Below, piece after piece: positions 25,784 through 34,285 of a DNA stretch of 64,000 nucleotides. The stretch comes from G963422745 sp965214285 (lineage in GTDB: Bacteria; Actinomycetota; Acidimicrobiia; Acidimicrobiales; Aldehydirespiratoraceae), in contig OZ243946.1 in the NCBI GenBank assembly GCA_965214285.1, forward strand, positions 1,178,001 through 1,242,000, written 5' to 3'. Within the stretch, counting starts at the first letter, position 1. The number at the start of each line of letters is the position of its first letter. The position numbers and the translations under genes were made by a program. The notes under the pieces were generated by a model. It saw nothing but the letters and a program-made list of their open reading frames with translations, was not told the DNA's origin and did not search any database.

Positions 25784-26812
25784 ATGACCGTCGCCACGCC
25801 CGGGCTGGTCTGCGCGCACCATCACCTGTACTCGGCGCTGGCCCGGGGCATGCCCGCCCCGGCGCGCACGCCGCAGGGCTTCACCGACATCCTGGAGCTG
25901 GTCTGGTGGCGGCTCGACCGGGCGCTCGACCTGCACACCATCGAGTGGTCGGCCAAGCTCGGCGCGCTCGAGGCACTTGAGCGGGGCTGCACGGCGATCA
26001 TCGACCATCACGAGTCGCCCAATGCGATCGACGGCTCGCTGTCGGTGATCGCCGATGCCTGCAGCGAGGTGGGCGTGCGGGTGTCGTGCGCCTACGGGGT
26101 CACCGACCGCCACGGGGCCGCCGGGGCCGCCGCCGGCCTGGCCGAGAACGACCGTTTCCTCGGCGACGGCGACAACGAGGGCTACGTCGGCCTGCACGCC
26201 GCCTTCACCTGCACCGACGACACGATCGCCGCGGCCGCGGAGATGGCCCGCAAGCACGACGTGGGCGTTCACGTCCACGTCGCCGAGGGCCCAGACGACG
26301 ACTGGCAGCGCCTCGCCGCCCACAGCGACGACGACTGGCTGGTCATCCACGGCGTGCATCTGCCCGACGACCACGGCCTGCGAGGCACCGTCGTGCACAA
26401 CCCTCGGTCCAACATGAACAACGCGGTCGGCTACGCCCGGCCGGCGCGCTTCGACAACCCCGTGGCGCTCGGCACCGACGGCATCGGCGCCGACATGCTC
26501 GAGGAGTTCCGCCTCGCCTACGTCGCGGCGCGCGCCGGTGACGTGACGGCCACGCCGGAGCTGGCCTGGGGCTGGCTGGCAGGCGGCTGGGACCTGATGC
26601 CCGCGGCGCTCGACGACCGGGTGGTGTGGGCGGCAGAGTCCGACGACCCCTGGTGGCTGGCCTTCACGCCGGGCGTGTCGCCGATGACGGTGAGCGTCGA
26701 CGGCGCTGTCGTCTGGGAGGACGGCCTGCCCACCCTGGTCGACGGCGACGAGATCCGCGCCAAGGCCGCAGAGGCCGCCCGCACGCTGCACGCCAAGATG
26801 GAGGAACTGTGA
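25784..26812 (+). CDS. SsnA-like amidohydrolase lacking the usual N-terminal region
   Basis: 342 residues; SsnA-type aminohydrolases are about 440. It starts MTVATPGLVCAHHHLYSALA, directly at the metal-binding HxH strand, so the usual N-terminal beta-sandwich part (~60 residues) is missing. Other motifs: CTAIIDHHESPN, VGVHVHVAEGPDDDWQRL, HGVHLPDD, HNPRSNMNNAVGYARP and LGTDGIGADMLEEFRLAY. Begins 3 nt after the XdhD-like gene. Either a naturally short enzyme or a truncated one; the catalytic core looks intact. Confidence 0.82.
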   Translation: MTVATPGLVCAHHHLYSALARGMPAPARTPQGFTDILELVWWRLDRALDLHTIEWSAKLGALEALERGCTAIIDHHESPNAIDGSLSVIADACSEVGVRVSCAYGVTDRHGAAGAAAGLAENDRFLGDGDNEGYVGLHAAFTCTDDTIAAAAEMARKHDVGVHVHVAEGPDDDWQRLAAHSDDDWLVIHGVHLPDDHGLRGTVVHNPRSNMNNAVGYARPARFDNPVALGTDGIGADMLEEFRLAYVAARAGDVTATPELAWGWLAGGWDLMPAALDDRVVWAAESDDPWWLAFTPGVSPMTVSVDGAVVWEDGLPTLVDGDEIRAKAAEAARTLHAKMEEL

Positions 26813-26918
26813 GAGGCGGAGAGAGCGCAGAGGCAGGCGGAACGGTCGCGAGCCGACGAATGAGCCGACAGACAGCAAGCCGACAACGATCCGGCGGCAA
26901 CGCCGAGAGGGAGGAATC

Positions 26919-27929
26919 ATGAGCCAGAGCGTCGCCATGTATCTGCAGGACGCGCACAGCATCACCGAGGCGATGGGCCACGCCCGCTACGCCGAGTCCA
27001 AGGGCTTCGACGCCATCTGGCAGGCCGACTCGCGCCTGGTGCGCGACGCCATCATCCCGATGGCCGCCTTCGCCGCGGTCACCGAGCGGGTCAAGATCGG
27101 CTCGGGCGTGGTCGACTGCTGGACCCGCAACCCGGCCCGGCTGGCGTCCACGTTCGCCACCCTCGACGACCTCGCCCCGGGCCGGATTCTGCTGGGCATC
27201 GGCGCCTGGTGGGAGCCGCTGGCGACCAAGGTCGGGGTGCAGCGGGTGCGGCCGCTGCTGGCGATGCGCGAGATCTGCGAGGCGGTGCGGGCGCTGCTGG
27301 CGAATGAGACCGTCACTATGAACGGCACCTTCGTGCAGCTCGACGGCGTGGAGCTCGACTACGTGCATCAACAGCGCCGCCCCAAGGACGTGCCCATCTA
27401 CATCGGCGCGACCGGCATGCAGATGATGAAGCTCACCGGCGAGATCGCCGACGGCGTGGTGCTCAACTACCTGGTGTCGCCGGACTACAACGAGCGGGCC
27501 ATGAACGCCCTGGCCGACGGCGCAGCCAAGGCCGGCCGCTCGGTGGAGGATCTGGACCGGCCCCAGCTCGTGGTGTGCTCGGTGGACCACGACCGCCAGG
27601 CCGCGCTCGACGGCGCACGCCTGCTGGTCACCCAGTACCTCGGCCAACAGCCCCACATCATGAAGGCCTCCGGGGTGCCCCAGGAACTGCTCGACCGGGT
27701 GGGCGAGGTGCTCACCTGGCCCGCCACCCACGAGCAGGTGGTGGCTGCATCCAAGCTGGTGCCCGACGAGATCGTGCAGATGATCTGCGCTGCGGGCACG
27801 CCAGAGGAGTGCCGCGACAAGGTCGCCCACTACGTGCGCACCGGCTGCACTCAGCCCGTGCTGTATCCGCTGGGGCCCGACGTGTCGCTGATGGTCGACA
27901 CCTTCGCCGACTGGACCCCCGACACCTGA
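26919..27929 (+). CDS. luciferase-like (LLM class) flavin/F420-dependent oxidoreductase
   Basis: 336 residues of TIM-barrel luciferase-like fold: HARYAESKGFDAIWQADSRL, RVKIGSGVVDCWTRNPARL, LDDLAPGRILLGIGAWWEPL, VPIYIGATGMQMMKLTGEIAD and CAAGTPEECRDKVAHYVRTG. The pattern is close to methylene-tetrahydromethanopterin-reductase-like F420 enzymes; cofactor and substrate cannot be read. Strong GAGAGGGAGGAAT ribosome site, unlike most genes here. It is the last gene of the plus-strand catabolic run, and its 3' end overlaps the convergent MpaB-like gene by 79 nt. Confidence 0.85.
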   Translation: MSQSVAMYLQDAHSITEAMGHARYAESKGFDAIWQADSRLVRDAIIPMAAFAAVTERVKIGSGVVDCWTRNPARLASTFATLDDLAPGRILLGIGAWWEPLATKVGVQRVRPLLAMREICEAVRALLANETVTMNGTFVQLDGVELDYVHQQRRPKDVPIYIGATGMQMMKLTGEIADGVVLNYLVSPDYNERAMNALADGAAKAGRSVEDLDRPQLVVCSVDHDRQAALDGARLLVTQYLGQQPHIMKASGVPQELLDRVGEVLTWPATHEQVVAASKLVPDEIVQMICAAGTPEECRDKVAHYVRTGCTQPVLYPLGPDVSLMVDTFADWTPDT

Positions 27930-28798
27930 GCCCTGCTGGGGTGCTCGCCGAGCGCCCATCCGAACAGGCGCAGCAGGCCGGTCGCTGCCGGGGCGACGAG
28001 GACCGGCTCGGCCAGCGGCAGCCTCGGCAGGCGCAGCGCTGTCCGCGCATAGCCCGGCAGCAGGCCTATCGCCGCCGCCGCGATCAGCCCGTAGGGCGGC
28101 AGGGCCGCAGCCGGCAGCGGCGGCAGCAGCAGGAACCGCACCGTGCGGCGGGCCAGCTCGCCGGCCTCGAGCTCGGGCCGGTAGTCCTCGAGCGCCCAGG
28201 CCAGCTCGGCGGTGTCGGTCGGCGGCGACTCCACGCCCAGGCGCCGGCCGATCTCGGCCATCTCCGCCACGTAGCGGTCGGCATCGCCGGCTGCCAGCGG
28301 CGTTCCGCCGTAGCGCTGATGGGCGCGCAGGAAGCTGTCGGTCTCGGTGCAGTGGACCCAGCCGAGCAGGCGGGGGTCGTTGGCCGCATAGGGCCGCCCG
28401 TCGGGGGCTGTGCCCGTCACCCGGTCGTGTATGGCCCGCACCCGGGCCACCGCGGCCTCGGCATCGTCTGAGGTCCCGAAAGCGGTCGTGGCCAGGAAGG
28501 CGGCGGTGCGCTGCAGCCGGCCGAGCGGGTCGCTGCGGTAGTCGGAGTGGTCGGTCACCCCGGCTATGGCAAGCGGGTGAAGCGTCTGGAAGAACAAGGC
28601 CCGCACGCCGCCGACGAGCATCGCCACGTCGCTGTGCACGGCCCAGATTGCGCTGTCGGGGCCGAACCAGCGAGGCGCGTCCGGGTCGAAGTCGAACACC
28701 GGCGGCTCGCCCGAGCCGGCCAGCATCTGACGTATCCGTGCCCCGAAGCGCAGGCGCAGCGGCTCGATCAGGTCGCCGGGGGTTGCGTGGTCGCTCAC
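27851..28798 (-). CDS. MpaB/DUF2236-family oxygenase-like protein
   Basis: 315 residues from GTG 28798 (VSDHATPGDLIEPLRL), chosen because TAGCGT lies exactly 7 nt upstream; a longer frame starting at 28897 lacks support. Family motifs: FGPDSAIWAVHSDVAMLVGG, FFQTLHPLAIAGVTDHSDYR, PLGRLQRTAAFLATTAFGT and LLGWVHCTETDSFLRAHQRY. Related to a latex-clearing-protein-like haem family and fungal MpaB; function mostly unknown. Its 3' end lies inside the end of the convergent oxidoreductase gene. Confidence 0.85.
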   Translation of the reverse strand: MSDHATPGDLIEPLRLRFGARIRQMLAGSGEPPVFDFDPDAPRWFGPDSAIWAVHSDVAMLVGGVRALFFQTLHPLAIAGVTDHSDYRSDPLGRLQRTAAFLATTAFGTSDDAEAAVARVRAIHDRVTGTAPDGRPYAANDPRLLGWVHCTETDSFLRAHQRYGGTPLAAGDADRYVAEMAEIGRRLGVESPPTDTAELAWALEDYRPELEAGELARRTVRFLLLPPLPAAALPPYGLIAAAAIGLLPGYARTALRLPRLPLAEPVLVAPAATGLLRLFGWALGEHPSRAQVSGVQSAKVSTISDTSGPSGYSTG

Positions 28799-28845
28799 CG
28801 CCCCGACGCTAGCGAGCCGCCGTGCCCGCCGGCTTGTCCCGGCGG

Positions 28846-29265
28846 TCAGCTCGGCTGCGTCTGGCGGCGGCTGCGGCGGGCCTTGCCCTCGACCCACATC
28901 GCGCCGCCTTCCCCGGTCGCTTCGAAGCGGTCGAGATCGGTGACGAAGAGCCCGCGGCGCCTCAGCTCGCGGGGCACGTCTACCGTGTCACCCCGGTCGC
29001 CGGACCCGGCGCTGGGCTCGAGGAACCAGATGATCCCGTCCGGCTCGGCCAGCAGCCCGATCAGTGCCGAGATCAGCCGGCCAGGAGAGGCCGCTCTGTG
29101 CAGCGTCGAGCAGACGACGACGGTGTCGCATCCGTCGTCGACGCCGGCGAGATCGGCCTCGCCTGAGATCTCGACCACCCGGCCCTGCGCCTCGGAGCGG
29201 ATCCGGGCGAGCCGCACAGCAGGGTCCGGCTCATCGCAAAGGCCGAGCCCGTCCGCGGGTTCCAT
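28846..29265 (-). CDS. small methyltransferase-like hypothetical protein
   Basis: 139 residues from ATG 29265, with TAGGTT exactly 7 nt upstream and no Shine-Dalgarno sequence. Segments DTVVVCSTLHRAASPGRLIS and GIIWFLEPSAGSGD resemble the second half of a class I SAM-dependent methyltransferase, but the N-terminal SAM-binding glycine loop is absent. It could be a divergent member or a remnant. Located 47 nt upstream of the MpaB-like gene on the same strand. Confidence 0.6.
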   Translation of the reverse strand: MEPADGLGLCDEPDPAVRLARIRSEAQGRVVEISGEADLAGVDDGCDTVVVCSTLHRAASPGRLISALIGLLAEPDGIIWFLEPSAGSGDRGDTVDVPRELRRRGLFVTDLDRFEATGEGGAMWVEGKARRSRRQTQPS

Positions 29266-29406
29266 GAGCCGCAACCTACCCCAGCTGCCCCCTCAGGCAG
29301 GAAGGATCTCGCTGCCTGCCGGCAAGGGAAGTTCGGCGCAGCCCGTGATCTGGAACTGCTGCAGTCCTGCAAATGGGCGGATCCGCTAGCGGCTGAGCGG
29401 GCTGAG

Positions 29407-29430
29407 GTTCCGGCTTAGGCGACCCGGAAC
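29407..29430 (-). terminator. hairpin after the vapC-like gene
   Basis: GTTCCGG, 10-nt loop, CCGGAAC: seven perfect pairs just past the frame-corrected vapC stop. No T run follows; a probable but weak terminator. Confidence 0.4.
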
Positions 29431-29439
29431 AGGATTCGC

Positions 29440-29890
29440 CTACAGCTCAGTCCAGAGTTTCGCTTCGACGTAGCGCTTGAGGTGCGCGACGTTCGTGGTC
29501 GCTACGACAGTGCGCTGGTCTGGCGACTGGTTCTGCAGGCTGAGGGGCTTGGGCTGCTAGGATGACATCACAATCGAGAGCTGCGTCTTGGGCCGTGGGG
29601 TAGCCTGCGTTTCGGGCCTCGGCCCAAAGCTGGGCGGCATCGCGCATGATCGGTGTCGACAGCGGCCAGTAGTCGAGTCTTGCGCACAGCGCGTCGAGCC
29701 GCATGATTCCCGGCGTCTTCTCGGCGCGGATCAGCTCGCGCCGCAATTCGTAGTCGGCGATCTCGGGGATGATGATCTGGTCGCCGGTGGAGATTCGAGC
29801 CTTCATCCAGTCCCGCGCCTTCAGGCCGAGTCCGCGTGGGCTTGGGTGGCTCAGCATTCCGAGCGGCCCGCTGTCGAGAACGATCAGCAC
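29440..29890 (-). pseudogene. VapC-like PIN-domain toxin with a C-terminal frameshift
   Basis: GTG start at 29890, 1 nt after the antitoxin stop. PIN acidic residues visible: Asp in VLDSGPLGML, Glu in EIADYELRREL, Asp pair in AALDCDVILAAQA. After that the open frame (stop at 29447) gives an unrelated tail, PQPAEPVARP. The frame shifted by one base reads LSLQNQSPDQRTVVATTNVA and HLKRYVEAKLWTEL, a normal PIN ending with stop at 29440-29442. The slip is in a run of four G at 29544-29547 (plus strand). One extra base inactivates or alters the C-terminus, unless it is a sequencing error. Confidence 0.72.
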
Positions 29891-29891
29891 G

Positions 29892-30350
29892 TCAGAAAGG
29901 CCGACCCTCGGCACGGCGGGTTGCGGCCAACGCCTCCAGCAGCTCAGCAAGAGTCGCTTCGCGTTCGTCATCGTCGCCGATGGCGGCCACAGCATCGAGC
30001 GCAGCTAGGGCCCGTGCTGCCGGGTCGTCGGCGGTCGAGGGGTCGGCGACATAGGTCATCGACGGGTCAGCGGCCGTCGCCAGATGAATTCCGTCTAGGC
30101 TGACTGCGGCGATGTCGGCGTCGGGAATGTTGACTGTGGCAGTCTGTGATGCACTGGCGGTCCTGCTGCCTCGGCTGCGGGCTTGGCGTTGCGTCTTTCT
30201 TCCGATCCAGTCCTCTTTCAGGTCCCATCCGCGCTTCAGGAGTTTGGCCCGGATCTGGCCGCGGGAGTCGCCAGCGGCTCGCAGCCTGCAGGCTTCTCGT
30301 TCAGCCTGGTTGCGTTGCTCGGGTGTCATCTGACGCCATGTGAGGGCCAT
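29892..30350 (-). CDS. VapB-like antitoxin with N-terminal extension
   Basis: 152 residues from ATG 30350 (MALTWRQMTPEQRNQAERE); twice the usual antitoxin length. The C-terminal half (DDPAARALAALDAVAAIGDD, LAELLEALAATRR) is an acidic helix of the type that wraps PIN toxins. The N-terminal ~60 residues are basic (IRAKLLKRGWDLKEDWIGRK) and may bind DNA. Its stop is 1 nt from the vapC start, the normal toxin-antitoxin order. Antitoxin assignment is by position and composition, not by a recognised fold. Confidence 0.65.
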   Translation of the reverse strand: MALTWRQMTPEQRNQAEREACRLRAAGDSRGQIRAKLLKRGWDLKEDWIGRKTQRQARSRGSRTASASQTATVNIPDADIAAVSLDGIHLATAADPSMTYVADPSTADDPAARALAALDAVAAIGDDDEREATLAELLEALAATRRAEGRPF

Positions 30351-30450
30351 GGGTGAGGTTAGCCCAGTGAGCGGCTGAACGCGGGCGGCGTGGCCGGGGG
30401 CATTGAGCGCCTTGCTGGCGGGGGACGGGCGCGACGCGTAGCCTGGAGGC

Positions 30451-31062
30451 ATGTCGCTGGTGGGGTTCGGCGGTGCCTTCACGCCTGAGACGGTGCTGCG
30501 CGCCTACCGCCGGGGGATGTTCCCCATGCCGCTCGAAGAGGGGCCGATTGGCTGGTTCTCGCCCGACCCTCGCGGGATTCTGGAGCTCGGCGACCTGCAC
30601 GTGAGCCGCTCGCTGCGCAAGTCGATGAGGAGCTTCGAGTTCCGCATCGACACGGCCTTCGCCGAGGTGATCGACGGCTGCGCGGCCAGGCGCCCGGTCT
30701 GGATCGACGAGCGGATGCGCGCCGTGTACCTGCGGCTGCACGAGCTCGGCTGGGCGCACAGCGTGGAGACCTGGCAACACGGCGAGCTCGTCGGCGGGCT
30801 CTACGGCCTGACGCTCGGCGGGCTGTTCGCAGCCGAGTCGAAGTTCCACCGGGTCAGCGACGCCTCCAAGGCAGCGCTCGTGTCCCTGGTAGAGGGCCTG
30901 GTCGCCGATCCCGGCGAGCGCCTGGTCGACGTGCAATGGCAGACCGATCACCTCCGCTCCCTCGGCGTCAGCGAATGCAGCCGCTCGCAGTACCTCGCCC
31001 GTCTGCCGGGCCTGCTCGCCACGCCCCCGCCGGCGATGTTCCTGCGGCCCGACCAGCCGTGA
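30451..31062 (+). CDS. aat: leucyl/phenylalanyl-tRNA-protein transferase
   Basis: Adds Leu or Phe from aminoacyl-tRNA to N-terminal Lys/Arg of proteins, feeding the N-end rule. 203 residues. Motifs: AYRRGMFPMPLEEGPIGWFS, DPRGILELGDLHVSRSL, CAARRPVWIDERMRAVYLRL, AHSVETWQHGELVGGLYGL, LGGLFAAESKFHRVSDASKA and VQWQTDHLRSLGV. All expected segments are present. The TAGCCT-GGAGGC-ATG context offers both a leaderless promoter and a Shine-Dalgarno sequence. Confidence 0.95.
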   Translation: MSLVGFGGAFTPETVLRAYRRGMFPMPLEEGPIGWFSPDPRGILELGDLHVSRSLRKSMRSFEFRIDTAFAEVIDGCAARRPVWIDERMRAVYLRLHELGWAHSVETWQHGELVGGLYGLTLGGLFAAESKFHRVSDASKAALVSLVEGLVADPGERLVDVQWQTDHLRSLGVSECSRSQYLARLPGLLATPPPAMFLRPDQP

Positions 31063-31084
31063 CGTCCCGGCACCACCGATGGCT

Positions 31085-31226
31085 CGGCTCGCGGAAGTGC
31101 GCCGTGAGGCTGAACTCGATCCAGGGCCGAGTGTCGCCCGCTGGCGACCACGAGCCCTGTGCCCCTGCTCCAGCACGTCGTAGCAGGCCGGGCGTGTTGG
31201 CCCAGGTACTCCTCGATGCTGGAGAA
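31085..31226 (-). pseudogene. frameshifted Fic-family C-terminal fragment
   Basis: Across three minus-strand frames one reads FSSIEEYLGQ, then NTPG, then YDVLEQG, then QGSWSPAGDTRPWIEFSLTA and HFRE. Together these resemble the linker and C-terminal helical region of actinobacterial Fic proteins. No single frame is open and the Fic catalytic motif is absent. It lies just after the stop side of aat and before the CaiB gene. Identification is from memory of family sequence and should be tested. Confidence 0.45.
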
Positions 31227-31227
31227 C

Positions 31228-32427
31228 TCAGGCGTCCCGCTCCAGATCGTCGAGCTCGGCGAGGATCTCCGCTGTGTGCTCGCCGACCCTGGGCGGCCTG
31301 CGGACTGTGGACTGCGCAGCGCCGTCGACCCGGATCGGCGAGCGCACCGACACGAAACTGCCGTCGCTCACGGTCGGCGCGATGTTGACTTTGCGGCCCC
31401 AGGCGACGGCCTCGGCGATCGAGTTGATCGGCCCGCAGGGCACCTCCTCGGCGCGCAGCCGCTTCACCCACTCGTCACGACTGCGGGTCTTCAGCAGCGG
31501 CGCCAGCTCGGCGTTGAGCGCCTCCACGTTGACCCGCCGCACGGTGTTGTCGGCAAAACGCGGGTCGTTTGGCAGGTCCGGCCTGCCGATCGCCTTGCAG
31601 AGCCCGGCGAAGAGCTTGTCGTTGGCGGCGGCCACGATGAGATCGCCGTCGGCGGCGGCGTAGGACTCATATGGGGCTATCGAGGGGTGGCGGTTGCCCG
31701 TGCGGGCGGGCTGCGCGTCGGCCATCAGCGCCGCGGTCTGGTGATTCAGGGTGGATGCCAGCGCCGTGTCGAACAGCGACACCTCGATGTGGCACCCCCG
31801 GCCCGTGAGCCCGGCCGAGTGCAGCGCCGCGAGCACGCCCACGGCGGCGTTGAGCCCGGTCATCATGTCGACGATCGGCACGCCCGCCCGCAGCGCCCGC
31901 CCTCCGGCCTCGCCGGTGAGATGCATGGGCCCGCCCATCGCCTGGGCGACCAGGTCGTAGCCGCCCAGATCGGCGGCGTCGGAGTCGGAGCCGTAGGCGG
32001 TGATCGTGGCGCTGACCAGCTCGGGGCGCTCGGCACGCAGCGACTCGCCGTCGAGCCCGAGGCGGGCCATGTAGCCGGGCCTGAAATTGTCGATGACGAC
32101 GTGGCCGCTGAGCGCCAGGCGCCGTGCCGTGGCGATGTCGGCGTCGTCCTTGAGGTCCAAGGCGATCGAGCGCTTGTTGCGATTCAGCGACGAGTAGTAG
32201 GTGGCCTCGGGCTCGGTGCCGCCGACGCCGTTGTCGATGGTGCGCCAGGGCGGCCCCCACTGCCTGGTGTCGTCGCCGCTGCCGGGGCGCTCGACCTTGA
32301 TCACGTTCGCGCCCAGGTCGCCCAGGGTCTGGCCCAGCAGCGGGCCTGCCAGCACCCGCGAGAAGTCGATGACACGCACGCCGCTGAGGGGCGGGTCGCC
32401 GTCGCTGTGGGAGCCGTCGTGGCTCAT
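31228..32427 (-). CDS. CaiB/BaiF-family CoA-transferase
   Basis: Class III CoA-transferase, 399 residues from ATG 32427 (MSHDGSHSDGDPPLSGVRVI). Motifs: VIDFSRVLAGPLLGQTLGDL with the catalytic Asp region LGANVIKVERPGSGDDTR, LNRNKRSIALDLKD, HVVIDNFRPGYMARLGLD, GGYDLVAQAMGGPM and GCHIEVSLFDTALA. Moves CoA between a carboxylic acid and an acyl-CoA donor; substrate unknown. The longer in-frame start at 32517 has no supporting motif. Confidence 0.9.
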   Translation of the reverse strand: MSHDGSHSDGDPPLSGVRVIDFSRVLAGPLLGQTLGDLGANVIKVERPGSGDDTRQWGPPWRTIDNGVGGTEPEATYYSSLNRNKRSIALDLKDDADIATARRLALSGHVVIDNFRPGYMARLGLDGESLRAERPELVSATITAYGSDSDAADLGGYDLVAQAMGGPMHLTGEAGGRALRAGVPIVDMMTGLNAAVGVLAALHSAGLTGRGCHIEVSLFDTALASTLNHQTAALMADAQPARTGNRHPSIAPYESYAAADGDLIVAAANDKLFAGLCKAIGRPDLPNDPRFADNTVRRVNVEALNAELAPLLKTRSRDEWVKRLRAEEVPCGPINSIAEAVAWGRKVNIAPTVSDGSFVSVRSPIRVDGAAQSTVRRPPRVGEHTAEILAELDDLERDA

Positions 32428-32587
32428 GGGCGTCTCCGTGGGTGTGTGGCGTCGCGGACGGGCTTGCTCGGTCTCGCTGAGCCTGCGGTGGTCCGGGCCA
32501 GACGTTGCGGGCCGCATGCAGCGCCGCTAGGAACTGCAAGATGACGCCGTATTCGTGTGCTCGGCGGGAGGCTAGCGGAGGGGCGCC

Positions 32588-34267
32588 ATGAGCGACCGCA
32601 AGGCCGATTTCATCCGCGAGATGATCGCCCGCCACGCCGAGGACGGCCCCTACGGCGGGCGGGTGCAGACCCGGTTCCCGCCCGAGCCCAACGGCTTCCT
32701 GCACATCGGCCACGCCAAGTCGATCAGCCTCAACTTCGGGCTGGCCGACGAGTTCGGCGGCGTCTGCAGGCTGCGTTTCGACGACACCAACCCCGAGACC
32801 GAGGACGCCGCCTTCGCCGAGGCCATCGTCGACGACATCCGCTGGCTCGGCTGGGAGCCCGGCGAGGCCGCCTACGCCTCGGACTACTTCGAGCAGCTGC
32901 ACGCCTGGGCGGTCCGGCTGATCGAAGCAGGCCTGGCCTACGTCGACGACCAGGACGCCGAGACCATCTCGGCGCGGCGGGGCGGGTTCACCACGCCGGG
33001 CGAGGACTCGCCGTGGCGCGACCGTCCCACGACTAAGAACCTGGACCTGTTCGCCCGCATGACCGCCGGGGAGTTCGACGAGGGGTCGAGGGTGCTGCGG
33101 GCCAGGATCGACATGGCCCACCCCAACATGGCGATGCGCGACCCCGTGATGTACCGCATACGCAAGCACCGCCATTTTCGCACCGACGACCGCTGGAGCG
33201 TGTACCCGACCTACGACTGGGCGCACGGCCAGTCCGATGCCGTGGAGGGCACCACGCATTCGCTGTGCACGCTGGAGTTCGACGCCAACCGCCAGCTCTA
33301 CGACTGGTACCACGCCAAGTTGGGGCTCGGCGAGGACCGGCCCCGCCAGACCGAGTTCGCCCGCCTCAACCTGACCCACACGGTGCTCAGCAAGCGCAGG
33401 CTGGCCGAGCTGGTGGCCGACGGCCACGTGGACGGCTGGGACGACGCCCGCATGCCCACGCTGGCGGGCCTGCGCCGCCGGGGCTATCCCCCCGCGGCTA
33501 TCCGGGCGTTCTGCGCGCACATCGGTGTGGCCCGGGTCAACGGCGTGCACGAGATCGAGCTGCTGGAGTCGTTCGTGCGGACCCACCACAACCTCCATGC
33601 CCAGAGGCGCATGGTGGTGGTCGACCCGCTGGAGGTGGTGATCGTGAACTGGCCCGGCGGGGTCTCGTTGCGTGAGGCCGTCAACAATCCCGAGGACGAC
33701 TCGGCCGGGCGGCGTGACGTGCCCTTCTCGGGGAGGCTGTGGATCGAGCGGGACGACTTCATGGCTGAGCCGCCGGCGAAGTTCTACCGGCTGGCACCGG
33801 GCCGGGAGGTGCGCCTGCGGGCGGCCTGGTTCCTGCGCTGCGAGCAGGTGGAGACCGACCCCGGGGGCCGGCCCGTGCGTCTGCTGTGCACCTACGACCC
33901 CGAGACCGAGGGCGGCCGTGCGCCCGACGGCCGCAAGGTCAAGGCCACGATCCACTGGGTGTCGGCGGACCATGCGCTCGACGTGGACGCGGCCCTCTAC
34001 GAGCGGCTCTTCACCGATGCCCACCCCGGAGCGGACGGCGCTGATCCGATGGCCTCGCTCAACGGAGCCTCGCGGATGATCCGCCAGGCCAAGGCCGAGC
34101 CGGCTGTGGCCGACATCGCCCCCGGCGAGGTGGTGCAGTTCGAGAGGCTCGGCTACTTCGCCCGAGACCTCGACGACGATCCCGCCGAGCCGCCGACGCT
34201 GTTTCACCGCACGGTCGGCCTGCGAGACGAGTGGGCCAACCTCCAACGCCGCCGAGCCAACCAATAG
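32588..34267 (+). CDS. glnS: glutaminyl-tRNA synthetase
   Basis: Charges tRNA(Gln) directly. 559 residues, full length: class I HIGH in FPPEPNGFLHIGHAKSISLN, RFDDTNPETEDAAFAEAI, PTYDWAHGQSDAVEGTTHSL, and the KMSKS-equivalent THTVLSKRRLAELV; C-terminal beta-barrel anticodon domains end with LFHRTVGLRDEWANLQ. Good GGAGG site before ATG. Most actinobacteria instead use Glu-tRNA(Gln) amidotransferase, so a GlnRS gene is notable and compatible with ancient transfer. Whether gatCAB is also present cannot be seen here. Confidence 0.96.
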   Translation: MSDRKADFIREMIARHAEDGPYGGRVQTRFPPEPNGFLHIGHAKSISLNFGLADEFGGVCRLRFDDTNPETEDAAFAEAIVDDIRWLGWEPGEAAYASDYFEQLHAWAVRLIEAGLAYVDDQDAETISARRGGFTTPGEDSPWRDRPTTKNLDLFARMTAGEFDEGSRVLRARIDMAHPNMAMRDPVMYRIRKHRHFRTDDRWSVYPTYDWAHGQSDAVEGTTHSLCTLEFDANRQLYDWYHAKLGLGEDRPRQTEFARLNLTHTVLSKRRLAELVADGHVDGWDDARMPTLAGLRRRGYPPAAIRAFCAHIGVARVNGVHEIELLESFVRTHHNLHAQRRMVVVDPLEVVIVNWPGGVSLREAVNNPEDDSAGRRDVPFSGRLWIERDDFMAEPPAKFYRLAPGREVRLRAAWFLRCEQVETDPGGRPVRLLCTYDPETEGGRAPDGRKVKATIHWVSADHALDVDAALYERLFTDAHPGADGADPMASLNGASRMIRQAKAEPAVADIAPGEVVQFERLGYFARDLDDDPAEPPTLFHRTVGLRDEWANLQRRRANQ

Positions 34268-34285
34268 CTCCCCGCTGAGCTGGGG

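Noticed and set aside
23624..26965. 1113-codon minus-strand open frame
   Set aside because: Fully antisense to the XdhD-like and SsnA-like genes; Val/Ala/Gly/His-rich with no motifs.
31667..34264. 865-codon minus-strand frame over glnS
   Set aside because: glnS on the plus strand is unambiguous; the other frame is a composition effect.
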